Below, piece after piece: positions 44,772-56,983 of a stretch of DNA of 64,000 nt. The stretch lies in assembly GCA_949126835.1 (NCBI GenBank), contig OX421497.1, positions 20,367,409-20,431,408 of the forward strand. The letters run 5' to 3'. The position numbers and the translations under genes are program-made. The notes beneath the pieces were generated by a model. That model was not told the DNA's origin. It made no database searches and worked only from the letters and a program-made list of their open reading frames with translations. Source of the stretch: Anisus vortex. Its lineage: Eukaryota; Mollusca; Gastropoda; Planorbidae. How positions within the stretch are numbered: the first letter of the stretch is position 1; each line of letters opens with the position of its first letter.

Positions 44772-45689
44772 CGCTGTCTGTGTGATGTAAAGTGATGTCT
44801 TTGTGATGTAAAGTGATGTCTGTGTGATGTAAAGTGATGTCTGTGTGATGTAAAGTGATGTCTGTGTGATGTAAAGTGATGTCTGTGTGATGTAAAGGGA
44901 TGTCTGTGTGATGTAAAGTGATGTCTGTGTGATGTAAAGTGATGTCTGTGTGATGTAAAGTGATGTCTGTGTGATGTAAAGTGATGTCTGTGTGATGTAA
45001 AGTGATGTCTGTGTGATGTAAAGTGATGTCTGTGTGATGTAAAGTGATGTCTGTGTGATGTAAAGTGATGTCTGTGTGATGTAAAGTGATGTCTGTGTGA
45101 TGTAAAGTGATGTCTGTGTGATGTAAAGTGATGTCTGTGTGATGTAAAGGGATGTCTGTGTGATGTAAAGTGATGTCTGTGTGATGTAAAGTGATGTCTG
45201 TGTGATGTAAAGTGATGTCTGTGTGATGTAAAGTGATGTCTGTGTGATGTAAAGTGATGTCTGTGTGATGTAAAGTGATGTCTGTGTGATGTAAAGTGAT
45301 GTCTGTGTGATGTAAAGTGATGTCTGTGTGATGTAAAGTGATGTCTGTGTGATGTAAAGTGATGTCTGTGTGATGTAAAGTGATGTCTGTGTGATGTAAA
45401 GTGATGTCTGTGTGATGTAAAGTGATGTCTGTGTGATGTAAAGTGATGTCTGTGTGATGTAAAGTGATGTCTGTGTGATGTAAAGTGATGTCTGTGTGAT
45501 GTAAAGTGATGTCTGTGTGATGTAAAGTGATGTCTGTGTGATGTAAAGTGATGTCTGTGTGATGTAAAGTGATGTCTGTGTGATGTAAAGTGATGTCTGT
45601 GTGATGTAAAGTGATGTCTGTGTGATGTAAAGTGATGTCTGTGTGATGTAAAGTGATGTCTGTGTGATGTAAAGTGATGTCTGTGTGAT
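44772..45689. repeat. 21-bp minisatellite, about 44 copies
   Basis: Almost perfect units of TGATGTAAAG plus TGATGTCTGTG, with rare single-base variants. The period is a multiple of three and produces long artificial frames in two phases (His-His-Thr-Asp and Tyr-Ile-Thr-Gln repeats). It abuts the 3' end of the SINE at 45690. Confidence 0.97.
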
Positions 45690-46132
45690 GTAAAGTACCC
45701 TTCGGACCGAAAATGATAATAGGACCGGTGAAGCAGTGTTCACCAGTTTCTGTGGCCACGGCACACTAGGGGATCTGTAGCCAGCATAATACCCAGCCGC
45801 CTTTAATTTAGCCTACACCAACTAATGTCAGGTACCAACAGAGCTTTAATTTAGCCTACCCCAACTAATGTCAGGTACCAACAGAGCTTTAATTTAGCCT
45901 ACCCCAACTAATGTCAGGTACCAACAGAGCTTTAATTTAGCCTACCCCAACTAATGTCAGGTACCAACAGAGCATTAATTTAGCCTACCCCAACTAATGT
46001 CAGGTACCATCAGAGCTGGGTAGACTCAGTGACACCTTCCAGTCCCGGGAACAAATCCTAGCCTTCACCAGGATTCGAACCCAGAACCTTCGGAACGCCA
46101 GTCGACCGCGCTTCCGCTCGGCCACCGTACCC
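45690..46132 (-). mobile_element. tRNA-derived SINE (family A) with an internal expansion
   Basis: The head on the minus strand has GGCCGAGCGG (A box) near 46115-46125 and GGGTTCGAATCC (B box) near 46070. The body is lengthened by about five copies of a 43-bp unit (45802-46010). The 3' end, GGTCCGAAGGGTAC, joins directly onto the 21-bp minisatellite. Confidence 0.85.
45802..46010. repeat. 43-bp tandem expansion inside the SINE
   Basis: Five copies of a unit with TTTAATTTAGCCTACCCCAA and TAATGTCAGGTACC; the other SINE copies contain it once. Confidence 0.95.
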
Positions 46133-46309
46133 AATACGCTGTGTGTGTATGTAACTAATATTTTGTATATCTTTAATATTATAATCATATCACCCAATAA
46201 TCTTCTGTGCAGAATATAGACAGGGACGTCTATAACAAAAAAATAAGGAATGCATTGGTATATATTTTACGAAGTTTGTGAAGATGGAAATAAATGTTAT
46301 ATAATATAC
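46133..46309. other. Short unassigned stretch
   Basis: Nothing recognised. Confidence 0.5.
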
Positions 46310-48358
46310 AAGCCGTTATGTGCCCGATTCTTCGAACGGGCTTTTTTTTAGAATATGCTTGACACATTATAGTTTTTTAGTTTTGTTTTTGCAACATACA
46401 TAAAGTAGTATGTTTTTTTTTTGTGGTCAGTATTTTTTTAATTTATTTTTGTTTTGCACACTTTATTATACACCAATTCAATATACAACTAAAAAGGAAA
46501 AACAAATAACAATAATTTTTTTTTATTTCTTGCTCAAAGTATGACCACTATGATCGAATTTTGTGAGTTTATTGGGTAATTAAACTCTTTCTGTAAAACA
46601 GAACTCACATGTCTTTTAAAAAGTACTGTTAATTCGAAAATGATTGTTTGATATATTTTTTTGCTACAACATTCGTCGTAGATCAATATTTTTTTTATTT
46701 TTTTTTGTTTTTGTTGGTGTTATTTGCTATTTATTTATTGTTGCTTTGGAGGCAAACTTAGAATTAAATTTTAAATTCAACAGGAAAAACAATAACAACT
46801 GAAACCGATATGAATCATAGTTTATACAACGTATAAGACATGAATTAAAACTTTTAAAAGTTGGTCCGGCAAATTTAAACATTGCCCGGCAATATAAAAA
46901 TTTCCCGCTACATAGTTTATAAGACGTATACGATATAAAATAAAACTTTAAAACGTTGAGCTCGGCAATTTAAACATTGCCTAGCAATTGAACAATTTCC
47001 CGCTACAAAGTTTATAAGACGTATACACAGAATAGGTATAGAACAGAATGCACAATCCCTATATACGCACTCACTAAAAGTTACCATTTTCCGCAATGCA
47101 GCGGTCGCTAGAGACGCTACTATAGTAAAATGAGACATGATATCTACGTCTGCCATAAATATATACAATATATATAGGGCCTACATTATCTTTCGTTATA
47201 GGCTTAGTTTTATATAAATTTTACTTAATTACCCATTTTGTTTTGAACATTATATGATTAGGCCAATATGATGTAAAAATATTTATTACCCGGTACTGAT
47301 TTGAAAAAAAAAATGGCTTAGACGTAGCTCGGTACCGGTAACTAAATTGCTGCGGCTACCGGTACATAAATATATATACTTTTTAAACCAAAATAAACTT
47401 TTAAAATTATGAAGGGAAATAGGCATATAATTCATAATGAGTTAATATGAGGTTGTTTATGCTGTTGTTTATCCTTTATGGAGTCAGGAAAGCCATGCAG
47501 TTTGACATGCTCTTTTTTACGATAATCAGTCGTTTTCGCATCATTGTTGTAGTTTATTACACAACCGTTTATGCACATTTTGCCTGAAATATTAGCTTTG
47601 GGTGTTCGAACTTGTAGATTTGAAGAAAAGGACGTTGTAGGCTAAATAAGCATAAATATAGAGTGTAACCAGGACCGCTGCGTTTAAATAAGCTTAGTAT
47701 GGCGTCGGTATTACTGCCCAAAACAGAAATAAAATGCGATTGCGCATTCTGTTTTATACCTATTCTGTGGACATATACAACACGAATAAAAACGTGAAGG
47801 AATTTTGTATTTGCCAGATACAACGTAAGATACCCATTAAAACCATTAATCATTACCCATTATAACAATTTAAAAATATCCCGCTATAAATTACGACGCA
47901 AATTAAAACGTGAATATATTTTGTTCTATTCATTCATAAAGTACATTAGCAAAGGTTGAAGCAAAGTTAATTTTAAATGAATACGCAAAATTTGATGACG
48001 TCATAACGAAAAGCCGGCTAGCTATCTCTGCGCAAACTTTGATGACGTCATCCTGAAAAAAATCTCAACGCCATCCTTTTTTTTATTTTTTTAGCGCGAT
48101 CGATCGAAAAACTATAAAAAGTTGGAACGGCAAATTCAACATGAACGCAAAATATGTCGTTTTTTTCGCGTTTTTTGACCAAACTGACCACTGCGGTCAT
48201 TTTATTTTTTTTAAAACCTTGACAGTGTTCACCGCCGTAACGCAAAGAATTTTTGTAGAAAATTTCACGTTTTTATGTCCAGTATTTAAAAAGATTATGC
48301 GGTATGTACATACCCAGCCAGCCAGCCAGCCACATACATATTCCTTTTGAGATTTATA
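46310..48358. mobile_element. Unclassified repeat element, copy 1
   Basis: It starts near ACAAGCCGTTATGTGCCCG and ends near a CCAGCCAGCCAGCC run followed by CATACATATTCC. The second copy directly follows at 48359-49908. Shared parts include a TGTTGCTTTGGA...GCAAACTTAGAATTAA block, GCCCGGCAAT repeats, a pair of TGATGACGTCAT motifs, and a final 69-codon frame. No transposase domain is seen, so class is unknown. Confidence 0.65.
47027..47768. repeat. Inverted repeat pair inside copy 1
   Basis: CACAGAATAGGTATAGAACAG (47027 onward) has an inverted counterpart at about 47741-47768 with few mismatches, about 700 bases apart. Confidence 0.7.
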
Positions 48359-49908
48359 TATATACAAGCCGGTATGTGCCCGGTCCTCCGAACCGGCTAA
48401 AAGTTATGTTTACATACACTCTAACTACTCAATCAGTTATAATAAGATTGCCCGCATGACCTACGACACGAATTTAAACGTGAGGTAATTTTTTATTTGC
48501 TCGCTACAACATAAATTACCCGTTAAAATCATTACCCATTACCCATTATAACAATTAAAAAATTGCCCGCTATAAATTACGACGCAAATTAAAACGTGAA
48601 TATATTTTGTTCTATTCATTGATAAAGAACATTCGACAGTACTTTTATTTTAAAAAAATGATTGTTTGATATATATTTTTACGTCAAACATTAAGTCGCA
48701 GACCTATGTTGTGTTGTTTTTGTTATTTGCTATTTATTTTTTTATTGTTGCTTTGGAAGCAAACTTAGAATTAATTTTTCTATTCAACATGTAAAACAAT
48801 AACAAATGAAACCAATAAGAATTAATGTTTATAAAACGTATACGACACGAATTAAAACTTTAAAAAGTTAGTTCCGGTAATTTGATCATTGCCCGTCAAA
48901 TTAAACATTGCCCGGTAATATAAACATTGCCCGGTAATTTAAACATTGTCCGGTAATTTAAATATTGCCCGGTAATTTAAACATTGCCCGGTATTATAAA
49001 CATTACCCGGTAATTTAAACCTTGCCCAGTAATTTAAACAATGGTTGTTACCAAGGCGATAAGCCTAAAGTTATAATGAGATTTCCCGCTTCACAGTTAA
49101 TATATACGGCAATTAATAAAACCCCACCCGTTAAAAAGTTTATCGATGTATACGTCACAAATTTAAATGTGAATGACATTTTGTACGCCCGCTACAACCG
49201 AAACGAACTGCAACGTGAAATATTGCCCGCTAGAAACGAATTGAAACGTGAAATATTGCCCTCTAGAAAAGAATTGAAACGTGAAATATTTCCCGCTAGA
49301 AAGATTTTAATGCGTATACGCCCGCTTCAAACGAATTGAAAAAGCTAAAAGTTATGTTTACATACACTCTTACTACTCAAGCAGTTATAATGAGATTGCA
49401 CGCAACAACTACAAAAGTTTATATTTCGTATACGACACGAATTAAAACGTGAATATATTTTGTTCTATTCATTCATAAAATACATTAGCAAACATTGAAG
49501 CAAAGTTAATTTTAAATGAATACGCAAAATTTGATGACGTCATAACGAAAAGCCGGCTAGCTATCTCTGCGCAAACTTTGATGACGTCATCCTGAAAAAA
49601 TCTCAACGCCATCCTTTTTTTTATTTTTTTAGCGCGATCGATCGAAAAACTATAAAAAGTTGGAACGGCAATTTTAACATGAACCCAAAATATGTCATTT
49701 TATTTGCGTTTTTTGACCAAACTGACCACTGCGGTCATTTTAATTTTTTTAAAACCTTGACAGTGTTCACCGCCGTAACGCAAAGAATATTTGTAGCAAA
49801 TTTCACGTTTTTATGTCCAGTATTTAAAAAGATTATGCGGTATGTACATACCCAGCCAGCCAGCCAGCCACATACATATTCCTTTTGAGATTTATATATA
49901 TTTATGAT
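48359..49908. mobile_element. Unclassified repeat element, copy 2
   Basis: It begins ACAAGCCGGTATGTGCCCGG with an inverted AGCCGGT/ACCGGCT pair and ends like copy 1. The last 450 bases (49450-49905) are very similar to 47910-48356. It contains an array of about 19-bp units with TGCCCGGTAATTTAAACAT at about 48880-49035, which copy 1 has only in small number. The two copies share a TATATATA junction. Confidence 0.65.
48880..49035. repeat. 19-bp tandem array in copy 2
   Basis: About eight units with the core TTGCCCGGTAAT. Confidence 0.85.
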
Positions 49909-50755
49909 ATGATATGATTGTCAGAGAAAAACTGTTTACAGCTAGGATAGTTCAAACTACTGTTATATATTTGTTACAATATATTTGTTTCAGAAAATTT
50001 TCCAAACATTGTAGAATAATCTCAACTTTCAGTACACTGTTGTTGTTGTTTTTTTCAAACCTATGAATTGGTTATATATGTATATACAAAACTGTATTCA
50101 AGACAATAGTTCTTAATACCAAGCAACTGTGAGTAATCTCAAGGAAGCAAAACATCAGGCTATTTATTGGTGGGTGGGGGGAGGATGGGAGGGGGGGGGT
50201 TGGGTGGAGTGTGGGGATAGATATTTGATGTGCTCATTTGTTTGGCAGAGTCTCCCAGTAGCAAAGAAACTAAACCACAAAACAAACGTCTGCTTCCCCT
50301 GGTGGCTCAAGTTCAGGGATTAAATTACAGGCAAAATAGATCTCTGGTGGAATTAAAAGCAACAGGATAAGTGGGAAAAACTATTTTGGCTGATCGGTGT
50401 CATTTTGGGCCTGACATATATGTCATAAGGTTGTAGAAGTGAACAGGGATATATTTTAACAGTATATAAACTAATATAGACTGGTGATAACATTTGTAAA
50501 CAAGTGTAGAGTCGTGTTAACGTCTGCTAAGTAATAAGAAGTCAGTCAGATAGATTATTGTGAATCACGCTGTTAACGGAGCTCGTCCGTGATTTCAAAT
50601 CTGCCCAGTTAAACTCGATTTCTTTAGATCCTCACGACTGTTCGTTACTCAAGGTTATGTGCTTAATAGTGCTTGGAATTACGATTAATTAATTATATTC
50701 ATCTTGGAATTATATTTTTTAAAACTTCATCAGCACTAGAAGTGTGAAATCTTAA
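49909..50755. other. No assigned feature
   Basis: It contains a G-rich stretch at about 50170-50215. No gene recognised. Confidence 0.5.
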
Positions 50756-51990
50756 ATGTAAACAAAATAGGCGGGAAACCTTCATTCTTTGACAACATAA
50801 TGTCATTGAGGCAATAAGACAAAATAGGCGGGAAACCTTCATTCTTTGACAACACAATGTCATTGAGGCAATAAGACAAAATAGGCGGGAAACCTTCATT
50901 CTTTGACAACACAATGTCATTGAGGCAATAAGACAAAATAGGCGGGAAACCTTCATTCTTTGACAACATGTCATTGAGGCAATAAGACAAAAAAGGCGGG
51001 AAACCTTCATTCTTTGACAACATGTCATTGAGGCAATAAGACAAAAAAGGCGGGAAACCTTCATTCTTTGACAACATAATGTCATTGAGGCAATAAGACA
51101 AAATAGGCGGGAAACCTTCATTCTTTGACAACATAATGTCATTGAGGCAATAAGACAAAATAGGCGGGAAACCTTCATTCTTTGACAACATAATGTCATT
51201 GAGGCAATAAGACAAAATAGGCGGGAAACCTTCATTCTTTGACAACATGTCATTGAGGCAATAAGACAAAAAAGGCGGGAAACCTTCATTCTTTGACAAC
51301 ATGTCATTGAGGCAATTAGACAAAATAGGCCGGAAACCTTCATTCTTTGACAACATGTCATTGAGGCAATAAGACAAAAAAGGCGGGAAACCTTCATTCT
51401 TTGACAACATGTCATTGAGGCAATAAGACAAAAAAGGCGGGAAACCTTCATTCTTTGACAACATGTCATTGAGGCAATAAGACAAAAAAGGCGGGAAACC
51501 TTCATTCTTTGACAACATGTCATTGAGGCAATTAGACAAAATAGGCCGGAAACCTTCATTCTTTGACAACATGTCATTGAGGCAATTAAACAAAATAGGC
51601 GGGAAACCTTCATTCTTTGACAACATAATGTCATTGAGGCAATAAGACAAAATAGGCGGGAAACCTTCATGCTTTGACAACATAATGTCATTGAGGCAAT
51701 AAGACAAAATAGGCGGGAAACCTTCATTCTTTGACAACATAATGTCATTGAGGCAATAAGACAAAATAGGCGGGAAACCTTCATGCTTTGACAACATAAT
51801 GTCATTGAGGCAATAAGACAAAATAGGCGGGAAACCTTCATTCTTTCACAACATAATGTCATTGAGGCAATAAGAAAAAATTGCGGGAAACCTTCATTCT
51901 TTGACAACATAATGTCATTGAGGCAATAAGACAAAATAGGCGGGAAACCTTCATTCTTTGACAACATAATGTCATTGAGGCCATAAGACA
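50756..51990. repeat. 57-bp minisatellite, about 22 copies, each with an E2F-like core
   Basis: Units are 57 bp, or 54 bp when an AAT triplet is missing, and contain GGCGGGAAACCTTCATTC and TGTCATTGAGGCAATAAG. GGCGGGAAA matches the E2F consensus core. Variants (AGGCCGG, TTGCGGG) occur a few times. Both unit lengths are multiples of three, which sustains artificial frames on the minus strand. Confidence 0.95.
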
Positions 51991-53930
51991 AAATCGACGG
52001 CTGAACTTCAAATACAAAAATCTCTGGACAAATTAACTGTACAAAACTATAATGAACTTTTGTACAAAGTAGACATTCAAAGATCCGAGTGGAAGTTTTA
52101 ATATTTTCTATTTATCCCCAATTAGGGGCCCTTCTTAGATGACATCTCTCTTCTATTTGCAAAGAGTGTGTGTCCTTGTGTGACACAGGGAGAGAGGTGG
52201 CTAAAGGTATCTGACGTCAAATTATATGCAACTTCATATGAACTATACAAAAACAATATTGTTACTGGGGTATAGCATGTAGTAATGGTTTCTATATTGT
52301 ATTGGATAATTGTCTCGCTAGTTTCCGTAGAGTTATGTATTAACGTTTACATTGGTGTAGAGATTAATTGCTTAGATAGTTATTTATTATGACATATTAT
52401 GACGTAATTACAGCAATCTTTTTTCTCATAGTCTCTACTACTCTCTGTCAAGCTTTTTCTTTTGTATTCGGAAAGCTTCCGGAGAATCTATTCTAGTACA
52501 TTCTGCACCAAAATCTATATAAAGCGCTCATAGGTGCAGTTAGGGTTTTTGTTGATTTTGGCTTACCTACAAGGAAGCGTCTTGTTATTAACCAGTGAAG
52601 TAGAATGTTGTTAAATTATACATAAATTCAAGCATTAATTTCTTCTTTAAACATTCATCGAGTGGCTTGAGTGTATTATTTCACAGTGAACAAGATCCTA
52701 AACATACAACAGTAGACCCGGATTAGTAACAATATGCTTTACTTTAACTAACTAGAATTATTACAAGAACATTTGTTCTCCAATTCTGGCCAATGCTCGT
52801 TAAATGCTAGTTAAAGTCAACTTTACAATACACCAACACAATGTCAATCATAAGCTTGTAAATCAACTAATATTTTTCCTTTAGAGATGAGGGAAGTCTG
52901 ACTTGTGTAATAAAAACTATATTCATTGCTGGAGGCTCTGACATTCTCTGGCGCTGACAATGTTGGGGAGAAAAAAGGAGAAGGAGTGAAGAGTAAAAAA
53001 AAGACAACTGCTTAAATTGCGTAACGTCATTTATAGACATTTCATTATGTAAAGGGAAGCAACCAGCAAAGGTCTAACATCTTTCGTTATAGCCAATAAC
53101 TTTCTATGGACTGTAGACACACCAGGAAGTTAAAAACTAGTATGTGCTAAACTAAATTACTTACATAATACCATATTTGTATTGACATATTTAAGAGCCC
53201 CCTTTTTTTCTACTGCGTACCTTATTTAAATTTTCCTTTACAGCTTAAACTGTCAGTCCCGAGTCTTTGATGAATAGGGCTGTCTTTATGTGACATGATG
53301 TATGGGCCCCAAAACTCAAAACTTCTCTTGAGGCCACTTTTGGTTTCGGGATTTTCTGTGGAGTGGGCACGGTAGAAGGCTGTTTTTAAGGCTGTTTTTA
53401 AGGCTGTTTTTAAGGCTATGTTTTAGAGTTGTAAGGGCCATATTTCCTGGACATACTTAAGGGTCATTTTTTAAATAGCCTAATATTTAAGGGCATTTTT
53501 TAAAAGTATTATTTAAGGGCCACATTTCTTGGACATATCGTATGTTCATTTTTTGAAGTCTTATTTAAGGGACATTTTTTTCGACGTATTGAAAGGTCAT
53601 ATTTTAGAGCCAAATATAAATAGCTTATAGTAAGACTTTAATAAATGAGTCCCATATCAAAACCATATTTTAAAATACGCATTTTGATCAGATTCTATCA
53701 ATCTTTGAGAATGATTTTTGCATGAGACCATCAACTTTATACCATATTGTGTTTTTTTTTCTAAAATCAATTTTACATTATTTTTTAACAAAATGAAATG
53801 TTTACATACACACATTATCATAAATGCATCCTACTGAACTCATCCATTCTCGATTTTTTTTACAACGAAAATATTTTAAAATGAATCTAAAAACAAAAGT
53901 ACAAGTTATTAAATCTACTTCCTCATTGAT
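51991..53930. other. No gene; weak imperfect repeats
   Basis: Around 53380-53600 the motifs GGCTGTTTTTAA (3 times) and TTTAAGGG.CAT recur irregularly. Nothing else is recognised. Confidence 0.5.
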
Positions 53931-54465
53931 GTTTCATCTCGTTTTATTGATTTTCTCTTTCTCTCTTTCTACCCTCTCATTAAATTTTTCTCTCTATCTT
54001 TCAACCCTCTCATTCTCTCTTTCTCTCTCTTTCTCCCCTCCCATTCTTTTTTATTCTTTCTCTCTGTGTCTCTTTCTATTTCTTTCTGCCGTCACATTTT
54101 CACTTTATCTCCCTTTTCTCTTTCTTTTTTCCGTCTCTCTATATCTCTTCTCCCATTTTTATTTCTTTCTCTTTTTCTCTGGTTTTAATGTATTTTTCTC
54201 CTATTTCTTTTATCTGTAGTCTCTCTCTCTCTCTCTCTCTCTCTCATCTAACTCCCAAACAAACTATTTCAACAACATACTTTACTTCATATCTTTGTTT
54301 TTGACTATTATATCTTCAGCCTCACACTATCTATGTTTCTCTCTCACTATCTTTCTCTCTCTATCTCTCTCTCTCTCATCTAACTCCCAAACAAACTATT
54401 TCAACAACATACTTTACTTCATATCTTTGTTTTTGACTATTATATCTTCAGCCTCACACTATCTA

Positions 54466-54520
<55 letters not shown>

Positions 54521-54605
54521 CAACTCCCAAACAAACTATTTCAACAACGTACTTTACTTCATATCTTTGTTTTTGACTATTATATCTTCAGCCTCACACT
54601 ATCTA

Positions 54606-54668
<63 letters not shown>

Positions 54669-54753
54669 CAACTCCCAAACAAACTATTTCAACAACATAC
54701 TTTACTTCATATCTTTGTTTTTGACTATTATATCTTCAGCCTCACACTATCTA

Positions 54754-54807
<54 letters not shown>

Positions 54808-54895
54808 ATCCAACTCCCAAACAAACTATTTCAACAACATACTTTACTTCATATCTTTGTTTATGACTATTATATCTTCAGCCTCACACTATCTA

Positions 54896-54958
<63 letters not shown>

Positions 54959-55216
54959 TAACTCCCAAACAAACTATTTCAACGACCCACTTTACTTTAT
55001 ATCTTTGTTTATGACTATTATATCTTCAGCCTCACACTATCTATGTTTCTCTCTCTATCTCTTTCTCTCTATCTCTCATTCGCTCGTGCACTTTTTTTTA
55101 AACCGGAATCTCAATTTCTATCTTTGCCTATCTGTCTGAAAGTCTCTCTATTTCTTTATCTCTGTTCTTCTGTCACTCTCTGATGCTTCCCTCTCTTCTA
55201 TCTCTAACTCTTTCCA

Positions 55217-55247
<31 letters not shown>

Positions 55248-55260
55248 CTCTGTCGTTGAA
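53931..55260. repeat. CT-rich tract with a composite 133-147 bp tandem repeat (6 copies)
   Basis: Six copies (54245-55050) of a roughly 95-bp core starting AACTCCCAAACAAACTATTT and ending CACTATCTATGTT, separated by (CT)n tracts of differing length. Copy starts are near 54249, 54382, 54523, 54670, 54813 and 54960. CT-rich filler extends on both sides. Serine/leucine-rich frames here are artificial. Confidence 0.92.
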
Positions 55261-55491
55261 AGGCATCAGCCAAGCGATAAAATGAATATCAAATTGATCT
55301 TTCAAAAATGCTTTCTGAAAAGTTGAAAATGTATTGATTTCCTCTTTTATTTCTGTAGCCATAAAACTTGTCGGTTTATTATTTTACATAGGCAAGGGAC
55401 GTTATTGTTAAAACACAAACATGTATTTTTACTTAGGTCAGTGACGTGTTGTATGCCTTTATTTGTGTATTCAAGTAATATTATACTAGTA

Positions 55492-55964
55492 CAAGCTACA
55501 TTGCCCGGCGTTGCCCGGGTGAAAAAAAAACAGGGCTGTATACGGTGAAGATAAAAAAAAAATTATAAACTACAATTAAAAGAAAATTTTAAATTAATAT
55601 TTTTTACTGAAGACTTTTAGGAAAGTAATTTAAAATAAATATTGTAATCGGGTAAAAAGAATAGGCAAGTATTTTTATTTAACAAAAATCTAAATTGCCC
55701 GTAGATTTACAATGTCTTTTGTTTTTAAAAGTTTGAAAAAAAAATTGTAGAAAAAAAGGTATAGTCTAATTGGAGAATTGAACCCGGGTCGCCCGCATTG
55801 CATTCCACTACGTTAACCACTGGGCTAGCGAAGGTACATGTGAAAAATTATTAGACAGTATATAGATCTAGGCCTAAATAGGTCAGTGACACAAACTCAC
55901 GTGTTTTCAAATTGACCAATGGGGATCCGTGGGGACACAAACACGATCTTTTTATATATAGAGA
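55492..55964 (-). mobile_element. Short non-autonomous Helitron, 473 bp
   Basis: Read on the minus strand it starts TCTCTATATATAAAAAG and its first ~110 bases match the large Helitron, including ATTGGTCAATTTGAAAACAC. It ends with the hairpin CCCGGGCAACGCCGGG and CTTG, one change from the usual CTAG. It is inserted between A and T. It is far too short to encode a protein. Confidence 0.85.
55774..55830 (-). other. tRNA-like promoter sequence inside the short Helitron
   Basis: On the minus strand, TAGCCCAGTGG (A box) and GGGTTCAATTC (B-box-like) are spaced as in a tRNA gene. It suggests a captured tRNA or SINE head. A functional tRNA is unlikely because the B box departs from consensus and no acceptor stem is apparent. 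Confidence 0.6.
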
Positions 55965-56345
55965 TAATAGTATATAGAATATAAATGTGTGTATAAGCCT
56001 TCGTGTTATTTTAATATTTTTATTACGCAAACGACACTATTGTTAGAAATTTATAACGGTTTTCGTTTCGCTCCGTAAGTGCTTATTAACCTTATATGGA
56101 CATATAATTTCATTGTTTATTATAAATTATATAGATTATAAGCGAGTACTATTCACGTATTTGTGTAGGTATACTCTGTGTGTAGGTCCTATTCATTTAT
56201 ACATTTTTGTTTACAATACAATATTACGCTAACCATGTATTTAATAATACAGATTTAACAAAACAATGAATGAATCCATTTTGACGGTTTAAAAAAAGGT
56301 CTGATCCTAGCCTCTTTAAGTCTTGTATTATATATAAATATGTAT
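55965..56345. other. No assigned feature
   Basis: Nothing recognised. Confidence 0.5.
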
Positions 56346-56735
56346 TATATAGGTCTACTACATTTAAAGACCTTACTACAAGTTATATAGGTCTACTACA
56401 TTTAAAGGCCTTACTTCAAGTTATATAGATGTACTACGCTTAAAGGCCTTACTACAAGTTATATAGGTCTATTACATTTAAAGGCCTTACTACAAGTTAT
56501 ATAGATCTACTACATTTAAAGGCCTTACTACAAGTTATATAGGTCTACTACATTTAAAGGCCTTACTTCAAGTTATATAGATGTACTACATTTAAAGGCC
56601 TTACTACAAGTTATATAGGTCTACTACATTTAAAGGCCTTTCTACAAGTTATATAGGTCTACTACATTTAAAGGCCTTACTGAAAGTTTTATAGGTCTAC
56701 TACATTTAAAGGCCTTACTGAAAGTTATATAGGTC
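56346..56735. repeat. 38-bp minisatellite, about 10 copies
   Basis: Units contain CTACTACATTTAAAGGCCTT and CAAGTTATATAGGT with point variants. Confidence 0.95.
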
Positions 56736-56983
56736 AAGGATTGTGATATTCCTGTAAATCAATTGAGATATTTCTTTAATAAAAATCTCAATTTTTTCAG
56801 TTTCTCAAATTGAAATCCAGAAAGCTAAAAACCGTTCAAGCATATCTTTTTAATTTAGTTGTTTTTCACATCGATAATTTCAATGTCAAACTCCATTCAC
56901 TTATTTTAAGACACGCTGTAAAACACACACGCATTATATTAACACTCACATTGAATAAAAATAATAAAATCGATAGGTCTATT

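Noticed and set aside
44716..45764. 331- and 347-codon frames with His-His-Thr-Asp or Tyr-Ile-Thr-Gln repeats
   Set aside because: Translation of the 21-bp minisatellite in two phases.
50699..51991. 361- and 430-codon repetitive frames
   Set aside because: Translation of the 57/54-bp minisatellite; no non-repeat domain is attached.
53824..55014. Ser/Leu-rich frames
   Set aside because: Translation of CT-rich microsatellite tracts.
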